The position numbers and the translations under genes are program-made. Source: Pseudescherichia sp031998825 (lineage in GTDB: Bacteria; Pseudomonadota; Gammaproteobacteria; Enterobacterales; Enterobacteriaceae). From it: DNA of 64,000 bases. Below the pieces are notes generated by a model. It saw only the letters and a program-made list of their open reading frames with translations, had not been told where the DNA came from and ran no database searches. Of the stretch, positions 51,721 through 60,664 are shown piece by piece (position 1 is the first letter of the stretch; every line of letters begins with the position of its first letter). The stretch is from assembly GCF_031998825.1 (NCBI RefSeq), contig NZ_DAMACX010000003.1, positions 1 to 64,000 on the forward strand, read 5' to 3'.

Positions 51721-52475
51721 TCCTCCATGCGGTGGCAAAAGCGGGACAGGATGACCTGCCCTGGCTGGTGTTCCTGCATGGCTTCGCTGGCGATAGCCGG
51801 GAGTGGATGGCAGTCGGGGAGCGTTTCTCCCGCCACCCTCGGCTCTATATCGATCTTCCCGGTCACGGCGGCTCATCGGCGGTTTTCGCACGCGACTTTG
51901 ACGAAGTGTGTTTGCAGCTGAGCGCCACCCTTATTAGTTACAACATACTTAAATACTGGCTGGTGGGTTACTCCCTCGGGGGCCGCATCGCTATGCACTA
52001 TTCATGTCAAAAACCTGCCGGGTTGCAGGGTTTAATCGTGGAAGGCGGCCATCCCGGACTCACCCACTCCGACGCCCGCGAGGCACGCTGGCTCTCTGAT
52101 GCCCGGTGGGCGCAGCGCTTTCGCAAGGAGCCGCTTGCAGACGTATTTAATGACTGGTACCGGCAGCCGGTTTTTGCCGGACTGACTGCGTTACAGCGCC
52201 AGACGCTGGTGACTCTACGCAGCGAGAACAGCGGCGCGGCGCTGGCTGCGATGCTGGAGGCGACCTCGCTGGCGGTGCAGCCCGATCTCCGTCCGGCGCT
52301 GCGACGGTGCCATTTCCCCATTCACTACCTGTGCGGCGAGCACGACCACAAATTTCGCGCCCTCGGTGCAGAGCTTGCGGCTCCCTGCCAGCTGATTAAC
52401 GACGCCGGACACAATGCCCACCGGGAAAACCCTGGCGGGGCGGCGGCCTGTCTGGCGCACATTTTGCGCTACTGA
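51717..52475 (+). CDS. menH: SHCHC synthase MenH
   Basis: MenH removes pyruvate from the MenD product to form SHCHC. It is an alpha/beta hydrolase of 252 residues, as in E. coli. The nucleophile elbow is 'GYSLGG' (Ser about 86), the acid is in 'CGEHDHKF' and the histidine in 'NDAGHNAHREN'. It overlaps the menD stop by four bases (ATGA). Confidence 0.97.
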   Translation: MILHAVAKAGQDDLPWLVFLHGFAGDSREWMAVGERFSRHPRLYIDLPGHGGSSAVFARDFDEVCLQLSATLISYNILKYWLVGYSLGGRIAMHYSCQKPAGLQGLIVEGGHPGLTHSDAREARWLSDARWAQRFRKEPLADVFNDWYRQPVFAGLTALQRQTLVTLRSENSGAALAAMLEATSLAVQPDLRPALRRCHFPIHYLCGEHDHKFRALGAELAAPCQLINDAGHNAHRENPGGAAACLAHILRY

Positions 52476-52488
52476 TTAAGGAACTCTG

Positions 52489-53346
52489 ATGATCTACCCC
52501 GATGAATCCATGCTTTACGCGCCAATAGAGTGGCAGGACTGTTCTGAAGGCTACCGCGACATTCGCTACCACAAATCCGCGGACGGCATCGCCAAAATCA
52601 CCATCAATCGGCCGCAGGTGCGCAATGCGTTTCGCCCCTTAACGGTGAAGGAGATGCTTCAGGCGCTGGCGGACGCCCGCTACGATGATGCGGTTGGGGT
52701 GATTATCCTCACCGGCGAAGGTGAGAAAGCCTTCTGCGCCGGGGGCGACCAGAAGGTGCGCGGCGACTACGGCGGCTATCAGGATGACTCCGGAGTGCAT
52801 CACCTCAACGTGCTCGATTTCCAGCGCCAGATCCGCACCTGTCCGAAACCGGTGGTGGCGATGGTGGCGGGCTACTCGATCGGTGGCGGCCACGTCCTGC
52901 ATATGATGTGCGATCTGACCATTGCGGCAGAAAATGCGGTATTCGGTCAAACCGGCCCGAAGGTGGGCTCTTTCGACGGCGGCTGGGGCGCAGCCTACAT
53001 GGCCCGCATTGTTGGACAGAAAAAAGCGCGTGAAATCTGGTTCCTCTGTCGTCAGTACGACGCGCAGCAGGCACTGGACATGGGGCTAGTCAATACCGTG
53101 GTGCCGGTTGCCGACCTGGAGAGAGAGACGGTGCGCTGGTGTCGCGAGATGCTGCAAAACAGTCCGATGGCGCTGCGCTGCCTGAAGGCGGCCCTCAACG
53201 CCGACTGCGACGGCCAGGCGGGACTTCAGGAGCTGGCGGGCAACGCCACCATGCTTTTCTACATGACCGAAGAGGGGCAGGAGGGACGCAACGCCTTCAA
53301 CGAGAAGCGCCAGCCAGACTTCAGCAAGTTTAAACGGAATCCGTAA
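52489..53346 (+). CDS. menB: 1,4-dihydroxy-2-naphthoyl-CoA synthase
   Basis: MenB closes the naphthoquinone ring from o-succinylbenzoyl-CoA. It is a crotonase-fold enzyme of 285 residues, as in E. coli. The oxyanion-hole motif is 'GEKAFCAGGDQKVRGD' (about 78-93), and a further conserved stretch is 'IGGGHVLHMMCDLTIAA'. GGAACTCTG precedes the ATG, 13 bases after menH, and it overlaps menC by one base. Confidence 0.98.
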   Translation: MIYPDESMLYAPIEWQDCSEGYRDIRYHKSADGIAKITINRPQVRNAFRPLTVKEMLQALADARYDDAVGVIILTGEGEKAFCAGGDQKVRGDYGGYQDDSGVHHLNVLDFQRQIRTCPKPVVAMVAGYSIGGGHVLHMMCDLTIAAENAVFGQTGPKVGSFDGGWGAAYMARIVGQKKAREIWFLCRQYDAQQALDMGLVNTVVPVADLERETVRWCREMLQNSPMALRCLKAALNADCDGQAGLQELAGNATMLFYMTEEGQEGRNAFNEKRQPDFSKFKRNP

Positions 53347-54308
53347 TGCGCCGGGCGCAGGTTTACCGCTGGCAGATCCCGATGGACGCGGGGGTTGTGC
53401 TGCGCGAGCGGCGGCTGAAAACCCGCGAAGGTCTCTATCTCTGTCTGGGTGACGGTCAACGCGAAGGGTGGGGGGAAATTGCTCCGCTGCCGGGCTTCAG
53501 TCGTGAAACCCGGGACGAGGCGAAGATCGCCCTGCTGGGCTGGGTCGATCGCTGGCTGGAGGGTGACGATGTACTACCGGCGATGCCGTCGGTAGCCTTT
53601 GGCGTAAGCTGCGCGCAGGCGGAGCTGGCCGAAACCTTACCTGAGGCAGCGGACTATCGCGCCGCGCCGCTCTGCACCGGCGACCCTGACGAGCTGGTGC
53701 TTCAGCTTGCTGCTATGCCCGGCGAGAAGGTCGCGAAGGTGAAGGTGGGACTCTATGAAGCGGTGCGTGACGGTATGGTGGTCAATCTGCTGCTCGAAGC
53801 GCTGCCCGATCTTCAGCTGCGGCTGGATGCTAACCGTGCCTGGACCCCGCAAAAAGCGCAGCAGTTTGCGAAGTATATCCATCCAGAGCATCGCGCCCGC
53901 ATCGCTTTCCTGGAGGAGCCGTGCCGAACTTGTGCCGACTCGCTGGCCTTTGCCCATGATACCGGGATCGCCATCGCCTGGGATGAGAGCCTCCGCGAAC
54001 CTGATTTTGCGCTTGTCGCCGAGGCGGGAGTCAAGGCGGTGGTGATCAAGCCCATGCTCACCGGTGCGCTGGAGAAGGTTCGCGAGCAGGTGCAGGCTGC
54101 GCATGCGCTGGGGCTGACGGCGGTGATCAGCTCCTCCATTGAGTCAAGCCTCGGCCTGACCCAGCTGGCGCGAATTGCCGCCTGGCTGACGCCGCAGACC
54201 ATTCCGGGTCTCGATACCCTGAGCCTGATGCAGGTTCAGCAGGTTCGCCGCTGGCCGGGCAGCATTCTGCCATGCCTTGATTTTGCTGCCCTGGAGCCGT
54301 TGCGATGA
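53346..54308 (+). CDS. menC: o-succinylbenzoate synthase
   Basis: MenC dehydrates SHCHC to o-succinylbenzoate. It is an enolase-superfamily enzyme of 320 residues, as in E. coli. The catalytic Lys is in 'KVKVGLYEA' (about 133), the metal ligands in 'LRLDANRAWT', 'FLEEPC' and 'AWDESLRE', and the second Lys in 'VVIKPMLTG'. It overlaps menB and menE, so the four genes downstream of menD form one tightly coupled operon. Confidence 0.97.
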   Translation: MRRAQVYRWQIPMDAGVVLRERRLKTREGLYLCLGDGQREGWGEIAPLPGFSRETRDEAKIALLGWVDRWLEGDDVLPAMPSVAFGVSCAQAELAETLPEAADYRAAPLCTGDPDELVLQLAAMPGEKVAKVKVGLYEAVRDGMVVNLLLEALPDLQLRLDANRAWTPQKAQQFAKYIHPEHRARIAFLEEPCRTCADSLAFAHDTGIAIAWDESLREPDFALVAEAGVKAVVIKPMLTGALEKVREQVQAAHALGLTAVISSSIESSLGLTQLARIAAWLTPQTIPGLDTLSLMQVQQVRRWPGSILPCLDFAALEPLR

Positions 54309-55675
54309 TCTTTGCCGACTGGCCCTGGCGTCACTGGCGGGCGAAGCGGGGCGACGCCGCCGCCGTGCGTTTGAATAGCGAAACGCTCAGCTGGCGTGCG
54401 CTCTGTTCACGCATCGATGCGCTGGCGGTGGGCTTTGCCCGGCAGAACGTTCGGCCAGGAGATGGCGTGCTGCTGCGCGCCGGCAACTCACCGCAGACGC
54501 TGCTGGCCTGGTTGGCGCTGCTCCAGTGCGGGGCGCGGGTGCTGCATATTAACCCCCAGCTGCCCGATGCGCTGCTGGCAGAACTGCTGCCGTCGCTTTC
54601 GTTACAACATACATTGAGCTTTGGTGATAACTGGCGCGGCATCGAGCTTACGGCGCTGACGTTAAGCGAAGCAGAAGGCAGGGGTGCCGTCAGCTGGCAG
54701 CCGCAGCGGCTAACCTCCATGACCTTAACATCCGGCTCTACCGGTCTGCCGAAGGCCGCGGTACATACCGCTGCTGCGCACTTAGCTAGCGCTCGCGGCG
54801 TGCTGTCCCTGCTGCCCTACGGTCAGGAGGATGACTGGTTGCTTTCTCTTCCACTGTTTCATGTCTCCGGGCAGGGTATCTTATGGCGTTGGTTGCTGGC
54901 GGGTGGGCGGCTGACGGTTCGCGACAAACAGCCTCTGGCGCAGGCGCTGGAGGGGTGTACCCACGCCTCGCTCGTGCCGACCCAGCTCTGGCGGCTGCTT
55001 AATGAGAACGCTGGCGTAAGCCTGAAGGCAGTATTACTGGGAGGCGCGGCCATACCGGTTGAGCTTACCACCCGCGCCAGCGAGCATGGGATCCGCACCT
55101 GGTGCGGCTACGGGCTGACCGAGTTTGCCTCTACGGTGTGTGCAAAAACAGCCGACGGTGAGCCAGATGTCGGCCAGCCGCTGCCGGGACGCGAGGTGCG
55201 AGTCGTCAACGGCGAGATATGGCTGCGCGGCGAGAGTATGGCCGCAGGCTACTGGCGTCATGGTGAACTTATCCCGTTGGTTAACGCCGAGGGCTGGTTT
55301 GCCACTCGCGATTGCGGCGTGCTGCATAACGAGCGGCTAAGCGTGCTCGGGAGAGTGGATAATCTTTTTTTCAGCGGCGGGGAGGGGATCCAGCCCGAGG
55401 AGGTGGAGCGGGTCATTGTCGCCCATCCCCACGTGCAGCAGGCCTTTGTGGTGCCGCTGGCTGACCACGAATTTGGCCAGCGTCCGGTCGCCGTAGTGGA
55501 GTGCGCCAGCGGCTTTGCAATCGACTCGCTGGCGGAGTGGGTCAACGACAAACTTGCCCGCTTCCAGCAGCCGGTGCACTGGCTGACCCTGCCCGAACGC
55601 CTTAACGGCGGGGGGATTAAAATCTCCCGCCGGTCGCTGACCGACTGGGTTCAGCAGACTCTGCGCGACGGATAG
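54305..55675 (+). CDS. menE: o-succinylbenzoate-CoA ligase
   Basis: MenE activates o-succinylbenzoate with ATP and CoA. The 456-residue ANL-family adenylate-forming enzyme has the P-loop 'TLTSGSTGLPKAAVHT' (about 138-153), 'GYGLTEFAST' and the hinge 'VLGRVDNLFFSGGEGIQPEEVE' in parts. The C-terminal Lys is in 'NGGGIKISRRSL'. It is the last gene of the men operon. In K-12 the pmrD and arn genes follow; here yfaZ follows instead. Confidence 0.96.
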   Translation: MIFADWPWRHWRAKRGDAAAVRLNSETLSWRALCSRIDALAVGFARQNVRPGDGVLLRAGNSPQTLLAWLALLQCGARVLHINPQLPDALLAELLPSLSLQHTLSFGDNWRGIELTALTLSEAEGRGAVSWQPQRLTSMTLTSGSTGLPKAAVHTAAAHLASARGVLSLLPYGQEDDWLLSLPLFHVSGQGILWRWLLAGGRLTVRDKQPLAQALEGCTHASLVPTQLWRLLNENAGVSLKAVLLGGAAIPVELTTRASEHGIRTWCGYGLTEFASTVCAKTADGEPDVGQPLPGREVRVVNGEIWLRGESMAAGYWRHGELIPLVNAEGWFATRDCGVLHNERLSVLGRVDNLFFSGGEGIQPEEVERVIVAHPHVQQAFVVPLADHEFGQRPVAVVECASGFAIDSLAEWVNDKLARFQQPVHWLTLPERLNGGGIKISRRSLTDWVQQTLRDG

Positions 55676-55791
55676 CACTTCCCCTGCGCCGCTAAACCGT
55701 GTAAAACACTTTTCGCCCATCGGCAGGGAGTAAAGGCTTGTACACTGTGCCGGTTTTGGGGCGTATTACATTTTTTGTATGGAAAAGGGCA

Positions 55792-56334
55792 ATGGATAAG
55801 AGAATTTTGTGGGGAGTGGCCAGCCTGATGCTGGTATCGGCATCGGCCAGCGCGCTGAGCCTCAGCGGTCAGGCAGGGGAGCACTACACTAACCTGGCGG
55901 CCGGGTTTGGGACTGAAACCAGCGGCCTGGCGTTAAGCGGCAACTGGACGCACAGCGACGACGACGGCGATGCTGCGGGCTTGGGTCTGGGTCTTAATAT
56001 TCCGCTCGGCCCGATGCTGGCGACAGTTGGCGGTAAAGGTATTTATACCAATCCAAACGACGGCGATGAAGGCTATGCCGCAGCGGTTGGCGGCGGCCTG
56101 CAGTGGCCGATCGGCGACAGCTTCCGCCTGTTTGGCGAGTACTACTACTCTCCGGATTCGCTCTCCAGCGGTATCGAAAGCTATCAGGAAGCCAACGCCG
56201 GTGCGCGCTGGACTATCATGCGTCCGCTGAGCATTGAAGCGGGCTATCGTTACCTGAACCTGGCGGGTAAAGACGGTAACCGCGATAATGCGCTTGCCGA
56301 TGGCCCCTACGTTGGGGTTAACGCTAGCTTCTAA
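55792..56334 (+). CDS. yfaZ: YfaZ family outer membrane protein
   Basis: I start at the ATG at 55792 (MDKRILWGVASL), which gives 180 residues like E. coli YfaZ; the upstream in-frame ATG at 55738 adds 18 residues ahead of the signal peptide. The signal peptide runs to about residue 21 (SASA|LSLSG). The rest shows alternating amphipathic strands and ends in Phe ('VGVNASF'), typical of an outer membrane beta-barrel. Substrate is unknown. A hairpin terminator follows. Confidence 0.93.
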   Translation: MDKRILWGVASLMLVSASASALSLSGQAGEHYTNLAAGFGTETSGLALSGNWTHSDDDGDAAGLGLGLNIPLGPMLATVGGKGIYTNPNDGDEGYAAAVGGGLQWPIGDSFRLFGEYYYSPDSLSSGIESYQEANAGARWTIMRPLSIEAGYRYLNLAGKDGNRDNALADGPYVGVNASF

Positions 56335-56340
56335 TCCCCT

Positions 56341-56366
56341 GGCGCGGCGATCTGCCGCGCCTTTTC
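56341..56366 (+). terminator. Rho-independent terminator after yfaZ
   Basis: GGCGCGGC and GCCGCGCC form a perfect 8-bp stem with a 5-base loop, followed by TTTTCC, six bases after the stop. Confidence 0.82.
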
Positions 56367-56441
56367 CTCTGCTGGATCCTGCCCCTATTTATTTCCCCAT
56401 GCGTTATAGTACTCCGACAACAGGTAAGGGAGAGTACGGAG

Positions 56442-56600
56442 TTGACTGCTCCCCGCCCTAAAGGGAGAGGATTCCCACTTCACCGAGCCGGACCTGAGCC
56501 GCTTTATGCGGTTCAGGATTTACAGGCTCTCCGTGGGCTAACACTGCCAGCCCGGCAGCTTTGATATTACGGGTCGCGTTAATGTCGCGATCATGATCTG
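56442..56600 (-). ncRNA. Putative TnpB guide RNA scaffold (reRNA/omegaRNA)
   Basis: In this family the RNA that guides TnpB overlaps the 3' end of tnpB and ends at the right boundary, followed by a guide of about 16 bases copied from flanking DNA. The hairpin next to the right end fits the scaffold end, and the predicted guide would be CTCCGTACTCTCCCTT (56441-56426, minus strand). The 5' limit given is only approximate. Confidence 0.4.
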
Positions 56601-57624
56601 CCCCGCATTCCGGGCAGTACCATTTACGCACGTTAAGAGGCATTTTTTGCAGGGTGAAGCCGCAGCAGCTACAGCGTTTTGAGGACGGGAAAAACGGGTC
56701 AATGGCGACCACGCTACGCCCTGCCCATTCGGCTTTATACTTTAGCTGGCGCATAAATTCGCCCCAGCCTGCGTCTGCTATCGCTTTCGACAGCGTCGGG
56801 TTACGGATCATGTTCTTCACTTTAAGGGATTCGACGCAAACAACCTGGTTCTCGTTAATCAGTTTGCGGGTGGCCTTGTGCAGGGCATCCAGACGGCAAT
56901 CGGCAATTTTCGCGTGGAGCCGGGCAACCTTCATGCGGGCTTTGGCGCGGTTTTTTGAGCCTCTGGCCTTTTTGCTTAACCGGCGCTGGAGCAGCGCCAG
57001 GCGTGCCGCGTATTTAGCGGTATGGCGGGGATTGCCGGATTTGAATCCGCTATCGGTGACGAATAAATCTTTTAAACCAACATCAATGCCGGTCGTTTTC
57101 GGACTGAACGGCAGTGATGCAGGTTCAAATTCGCAGAGGCAGGAGACGAAATATCGTCCGGCGACATCGCGGGTAATGTTGATGGAGGACGGCGCAGACG
57201 GTAGCGTACGACTCCAGCGCACGTCCAGCGGGGCGGTGCTCTTTGCCATGTACAACGCGCCGTCGCGGTATTTGAACGCCGTATTCATGAAGGTAGCAGC
57301 CTGTTTATGGCGCTTGCTTTTGAATTTTGGGTATCTGGCACGCCCGGCGAAGAAGTTTGAGAATCCGGTTTGCTGGTGGCGCAGGGCCTGCTGGAGCGGT
57401 ACGCTGGAAACATCATTCAGCCAGGCAAATTCGGGTTCTTTTTTCAGAGCTGTCAAGCGTGCGCTGGCCTGCATATAGCCGATTTTCTCCTGGCGCTCAT
57501 ACCAGGCAGCAGTGCGCCAGCGAAGGATGCTGTTATAGACGAAACGCACACAGCCAAACGTCTGAGCCAGTAGCTCAGCCTGATCGGGTGTTGGGTAAAA
57601 CCTGTATTTGTAGGCGCGTTTCAT
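56458..57624 (-). CDS. tnpB: RNA-guided endonuclease TnpB (IS200/IS605 family)
   Basis: The start at 57624 (MKRAYKYRFYPTPDQAELLAQ in part) matches the family N-terminus and gives 388 residues; an in-frame ATG at 57645 adds seven. The helix-turn-helix N-terminal part is followed by an OrfB central domain with a split RuvC site: Asp181 (GIDVGLKD), Glu265 (VCVESLKV) and the Asp in 'DHDRDINATRN' (345-349). A zinc ribbon Cys318-x2-Cys321...Cys337-x2-Cys340 interrupts it. All catalytic residues are intact, so it may be active as an RNA-guided DNA nuclease. It lies antisense to the neighbouring yfaZ and yfaY. Confidence 0.92.
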   Translation of the reverse strand: MKRAYKYRFYPTPDQAELLAQTFGCVRFVYNSILRWRTAAWYERQEKIGYMQASARLTALKKEPEFAWLNDVSSVPLQQALRHQQTGFSNFFAGRARYPKFKSKRHKQAATFMNTAFKYRDGALYMAKSTAPLDVRWSRTLPSAPSSINITRDVAGRYFVSCLCEFEPASLPFSPKTTGIDVGLKDLFVTDSGFKSGNPRHTAKYAARLALLQRRLSKKARGSKNRAKARMKVARLHAKIADCRLDALHKATRKLINENQVVCVESLKVKNMIRNPTLSKAIADAGWGEFMRQLKYKAEWAGRSVVAIDPFFPSSKRCSCCGFTLQKMPLNVRKWYCPECGADHDRDINATRNIKAAGLAVLAHGEPVNPEPHKAAQVRLGEVGILSL

Positions 57625-57748
57625 GACTGTACAAAATACACGCAAAAATGTAAGAGGTATTGATAGTGGCCAAACAAAAAGAAGTCGGGTTATTTAGCAC
57701 CCCCTTTTCTTTCCGCCTGACCGGGCAAGTTCTTCAGGGGACAATTTG

Positions 57749-58948
57749 ATGATAAATGTGGAAATGCTGTCTACCGGCGATGAAGTGTTGCACGGCCAGA
57801 TTGTTGATACTAACGCCGCCTGGCTTGCCGATCTATTTTTCACCGAAGGGTTGCCGCTGACGCGCCGCAATACCGTGGGCGACAGCCTTAACGATCTGAT
57901 CGCTATCCTGCGCGAGCGCAGCGAACAGGCTGACGTTCTTATCGTGAACGGCGGACTGGGGCCGACCAGCGACGATCTCAGCGCCCTGGCGGCGGCGACC
58001 GCGGCGGGCGAAGAGCTGGTGCTGCATAAAGAGTGGCTGAGCCACATGGAGCGCTTCTTTACCGAACGCGGACGCGTGATGGCGCCCAGCAACCGCAAGC
58101 AGGCGGAGATCCCGGCCAGCGCGGAGCTGATCGATAATCCGGTGGGCACCGCCTGCGGCTTTGCCGTCAAGCTCAATCGCTGCCTGATGTTCTTTACGCC
58201 GGGCGTACCCTCTGAATTCAAGGTGATGGTGCAGCAGGAGATCCTGCCGCGCCTGCGGGAGCGTTTTAGCCTGCCGTTGCCGCCAGTCTGTCTGCGCCTG
58301 ACCACCTTTGGCCGCTCTGAGAGCGATCTGGCCCAGAGTCTCGATCACCTTCAGCTGCCGGAAGGGGTGGTGATGGGCTATCGCTCGTCCATGCCGATTA
58401 TTGAACTGAAGCTAACCGGCCCGGCGGAGCAGCGCGAGGCAATGGAAGCGCTGTGGCCAGAGGTGCAGCGCGTCGCTGGCGAAAGCCTGATCTTTGAAGG
58501 CACCCAGGGGCTACCGGCCCTGCTGGCGGAGAAGATGCGTGAGCAGCAGCTGAGCCTGACCGTCAGCGAGCAGTTTACCAGCGGCCTGCTGGCGTTACAG
58601 CTCTCCCGCGCTTCCGCCCCGCTGTTGGCGAGTGAGGTGCTGCCGTTCCAGGCCGACACGCTGGAGCAGACCGCACGCTGGGCAGCCGAGCTGCGTAACC
58701 GTCATCTGGCCGGGCTGGCGCTGTCCGTTGGCGGGCTGGACGAAGAGCATATTAACTTTGCCCTTGCCACGCCGCAGGGCGTCCATGCTCTGCGGGTTAA
58801 ATTCACCACCGGACGCCACGGCGTGGCGGTGCGCCAGGAGGTGTGCGCCATGATGGCTCTGAACATGCTGCGCCGCTGGCTCAGCGGTAAAGAGGTCGCC
58901 AGCGATCACGGCTGGGTAAACGTCGTCGATTCCCTGTTTGTGGCGTGA
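57749..58948 (+). CDS. yfaY: YfaY, CinA-like protein (damage-inducible/nicotinamide-nucleotide pyrophosphatase type)
   Basis: The 399 residues match E. coli YfaY (400). Residues about 1-170 are a MoaB/MogA-like molybdopterin-binding (COG1058) domain with 'STGDEVLHGQIVDTNAAWLA' and 'NGGLGPTSDD'. The remainder resembles a degenerate CinA C-terminal domain, in which the amidase residues seem not to be conserved. I use the ATG at 57749, with AGGGG eight bases upstream; a TTG one codon earlier is possible. In E. coli it follows the yfaUVWX rhamnonate genes, which are missing here. Confidence 0.93.
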   Translation: MINVEMLSTGDEVLHGQIVDTNAAWLADLFFTEGLPLTRRNTVGDSLNDLIAILRERSEQADVLIVNGGLGPTSDDLSALAAATAAGEELVLHKEWLSHMERFFTERGRVMAPSNRKQAEIPASAELIDNPVGTACGFAVKLNRCLMFFTPGVPSEFKVMVQQEILPRLRERFSLPLPPVCLRLTTFGRSESDLAQSLDHLQLPEGVVMGYRSSMPIIELKLTGPAEQREAMEALWPEVQRVAGESLIFEGTQGLPALLAEKMREQQLSLTVSEQFTSGLLALQLSRASAPLLASEVLPFQADTLEQTARWAAELRNRHLAGLALSVGGLDEEHINFALATPQGVHALRVKFTTGRHGVAVRQEVCAMMALNMLRRWLSGKEVASDHGWVNVVDSLFVA

Positions 58949-59273
58949 TACACCTGCACCAGTAGCATCATGGGATGTTCACAGCGTCTGCTCGTGGACA
59001 TCTCGTACGCTTTCCTTCCTCTTCCCGCATGTTCGTTTGACGATCGTTCAGTCCTGTTAACGCTGATTTTGTTTGATTGTGAGCGATACCGAGCGTAATT
59101 CGAAAATATATTTGTGGCTTAATGCGCCTTTTTGCGCATTTTTGTCATATTTCTGTAACAATCTGTGCGTGGATTCACAGTAACAATTACCGATATTCCT
59201 TAACATCGCCGCCTCGCTGGAGTGGTGAGGCACTTAAACCCCTACAAATTTAATACTTAGCCACGGAGGCTAC
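58949..59273 (+). promoter_or_regulatory. glpT promoter region with a CRP site and a possible GlpR half-site
   Basis: TGTGC-GTGGAT-TCACA at 59164-59179 matches the CRP consensus at nine of ten key bases, about 95 bases before glpT; E. coli glpTQ is CRP-activated. ATGTTCG at 59029-59035, followed by GACGATCGTTC, has one good GlpR half-site. An inverted repeat GATGTTCAC/GTGGACATC spans 58974-59002. A hairpin AATGCGC/GCGCATT with TTTTT lies at 59121-59143 and may end the yfaY transcript. Confidence 0.7.
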
Positions 59274-60623
59274 ATGCTCAGTATCTTTAAACCAGCGCCA
59301 CATCAGGCGCGCCTGGGAAAGGCAGAAATCGATCCGCTTTACCGTCGTTTGCGTTGGCAAATCTTCATCGGCATCTTCTTTGGCTACGCGGCGTACTACC
59401 TGGTGCGCAAAAACTTTGCTCTTGCTATGCCTTATCTGGTGGAGCAGGGCTTTTCGCGCGGCGATCTTGGATTTGCGCTGTCGGGCATCTCCATTGCCTA
59501 CGGTTTCTCCAAATTCATTATGGGCTCGGTATCCGATCGTTCTAACCCGCGCGTTTTCCTGCCTGCGGGTCTGATTCTGGCGGCAGCGGTGATGCTATTT
59601 ATGGGCTTTGTACCCTGGGCGACATCAAGCATTGCCGTTATGTTTGTGCTGCTCTTCCTGTGCGGCTGGTTCCAGGGGATGGGATGGCCGCCATGCGGAC
59701 GCACGATGGTTCACTGGTGGTCGCAGAAAGAGCGCGGCGGTATTGTTTCAGTGTGGAACTGCGCGCATAACGTAGGCGGCGGCATTCCGCCCCTGCTGTT
59801 CCTGCTGGGGATGGCGTGGTTCAACGACTGGAAGGCGGCGCTCTATATGCCGGCGTTTGGCGCGATTGTAGTAGCGATTATTGCCTTTGCGCTGATGCGT
59901 GATACGCCGCAGTCCCAGGGGCTGCCGCCTGTTGAAGAGTATAAAAATGATTATCCGGATGACTACAGCGAAGAGCATGAGGAGGAGCTGACCGCCAAAC
60001 AGATCTTCATGAAGTACGTGCTGCCCAACAAGCTGCTGTGGTACATCGCGGTGGCAAACGTCTTTGTCTACCTGCTGCGTTACGGCATCCTCGACTGGTC
60101 GCCAACCTACCTGCGGGAGGTGAAGCACTTTGCGCTGGATAAATCCTCCTGGGCCTACTTCCTGTATGAATATGCGGGGATCCCTGGCACGCTGCTATGC
60201 GGCTGGATGTCGGATAAGGTGTTTAAAGGTAACCGTGGTGCGACGGGCGTCTTCTTTATGACGCTGGTGACTATCGCTACCGTGGTGTACTGGCTCAACC
60301 CGGCGGGTAACCCTGGCGTGGATATGGCCTGCATGATTGTTATCGGCTTCCTGATCTATGGTCCGGTAATGCTGATTGGTCTGCACGCGCTGGAGCTGGC
60401 ACCGAAAAAAGCGGCAGGCACGGCGGCAGGCTTTACCGGCCTGTTTGGTTACCTGGGCGGTTCGGTCGCGGCGAGTGCTATTGTCGGCTACACCGTTGAC
60501 TTCTTCGGCTGGGACGGTGGCTTCATGGTGATGATTGGCGGGAGCGTGCTGGCGGTATTACTGCTCACGGTGGTGATGTTCGGTGAAAAACGTCACCATG
60601 CGCAGGTGCTGGCGCGTCGTTAA
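59274..60623 (+). CDS. glpT: Glycerol-3-phosphate:phosphate antiporter
   Basis: GlpT imports glycerol 3-phosphate in exchange for phosphate and is the entry route for fosfomycin. The 449 residues match E. coli GlpT (452), with 12 transmembrane helices of the major facilitator superfamily. The substrate-site arginines are in 'YYLVRKNFALAMPYL' (Arg45 region) and 'YLLRYGILDWSPTYL' (Arg269 region). CACGGAGG precedes the ATG. Unlike K-12 there is no glpQ downstream and no divergent glpABC upstream; a terminator follows at once. Confidence 0.97.
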   Translation: MLSIFKPAPHQARLGKAEIDPLYRRLRWQIFIGIFFGYAAYYLVRKNFALAMPYLVEQGFSRGDLGFALSGISIAYGFSKFIMGSVSDRSNPRVFLPAGLILAAAVMLFMGFVPWATSSIAVMFVLLFLCGWFQGMGWPPCGRTMVHWWSQKERGGIVSVWNCAHNVGGGIPPLLFLLGMAWFNDWKAALYMPAFGAIVVAIIAFALMRDTPQSQGLPPVEEYKNDYPDDYSEEHEEELTAKQIFMKYVLPNKLLWYIAVANVFVYLLRYGILDWSPTYLREVKHFALDKSSWAYFLYEYAGIPGTLLCGWMSDKVFKGNRGATGVFFMTLVTIATVVYWLNPAGNPGVDMACMIVIGFLIYGPVMLIGLHALELAPKKAAGTAAGFTGLFGYLGGSVAASAIVGYTVDFFGWDGGFMVMIGGSVLAVLLLTVVMFGEKRHHAQVLARR

Positions 60624-60638
60624 TAAGTATTAAAACAG

Positions 60639-60664
60639 AAAAGGGCCGCAAGGCCCTTTTTTTG
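60639..60664 (+). terminator. Rho-independent terminator after glpT
   Basis: AAAAGGGCC and GGCCCTTTT flank a GCAA-type loop, followed by more T. It isolates glpT from the following regulator. Confidence 0.9.

Larger units (their letters stand above)
56442..57653 (-). mobile_element. Solitary IS200/IS605-type element carrying only tnpB
   Basis: A tnpB gene stands alone with no tnpA (Y1 transposase). On the minus strand its 3' end runs into a G+C-rich hairpin (CCTCTCCCTTTAGGGCGGGG) and then AGCAGTCAA, a typical right end of this family. I place the right boundary at TCAA (56445-56442). The left end is uncertain; TTAC at 57653-57650 on the minus strand, about 26 bases before the gene, is a possible target tetranucleotide. 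The element sits in the yfaZ/yfaY spacer and breaks no gene. Without TnpA it can only move in trans. Confidence 0.7.

Noticed and set aside
56411..56442. Inverted repeat ACTCCG...CGGAGT next to the tnpB right end, as possible terminal inverted repeats.
   Set aside because: IS200/IS605 elements do not have terminal inverted repeats, and the repeat lies mostly outside the predicted right end.
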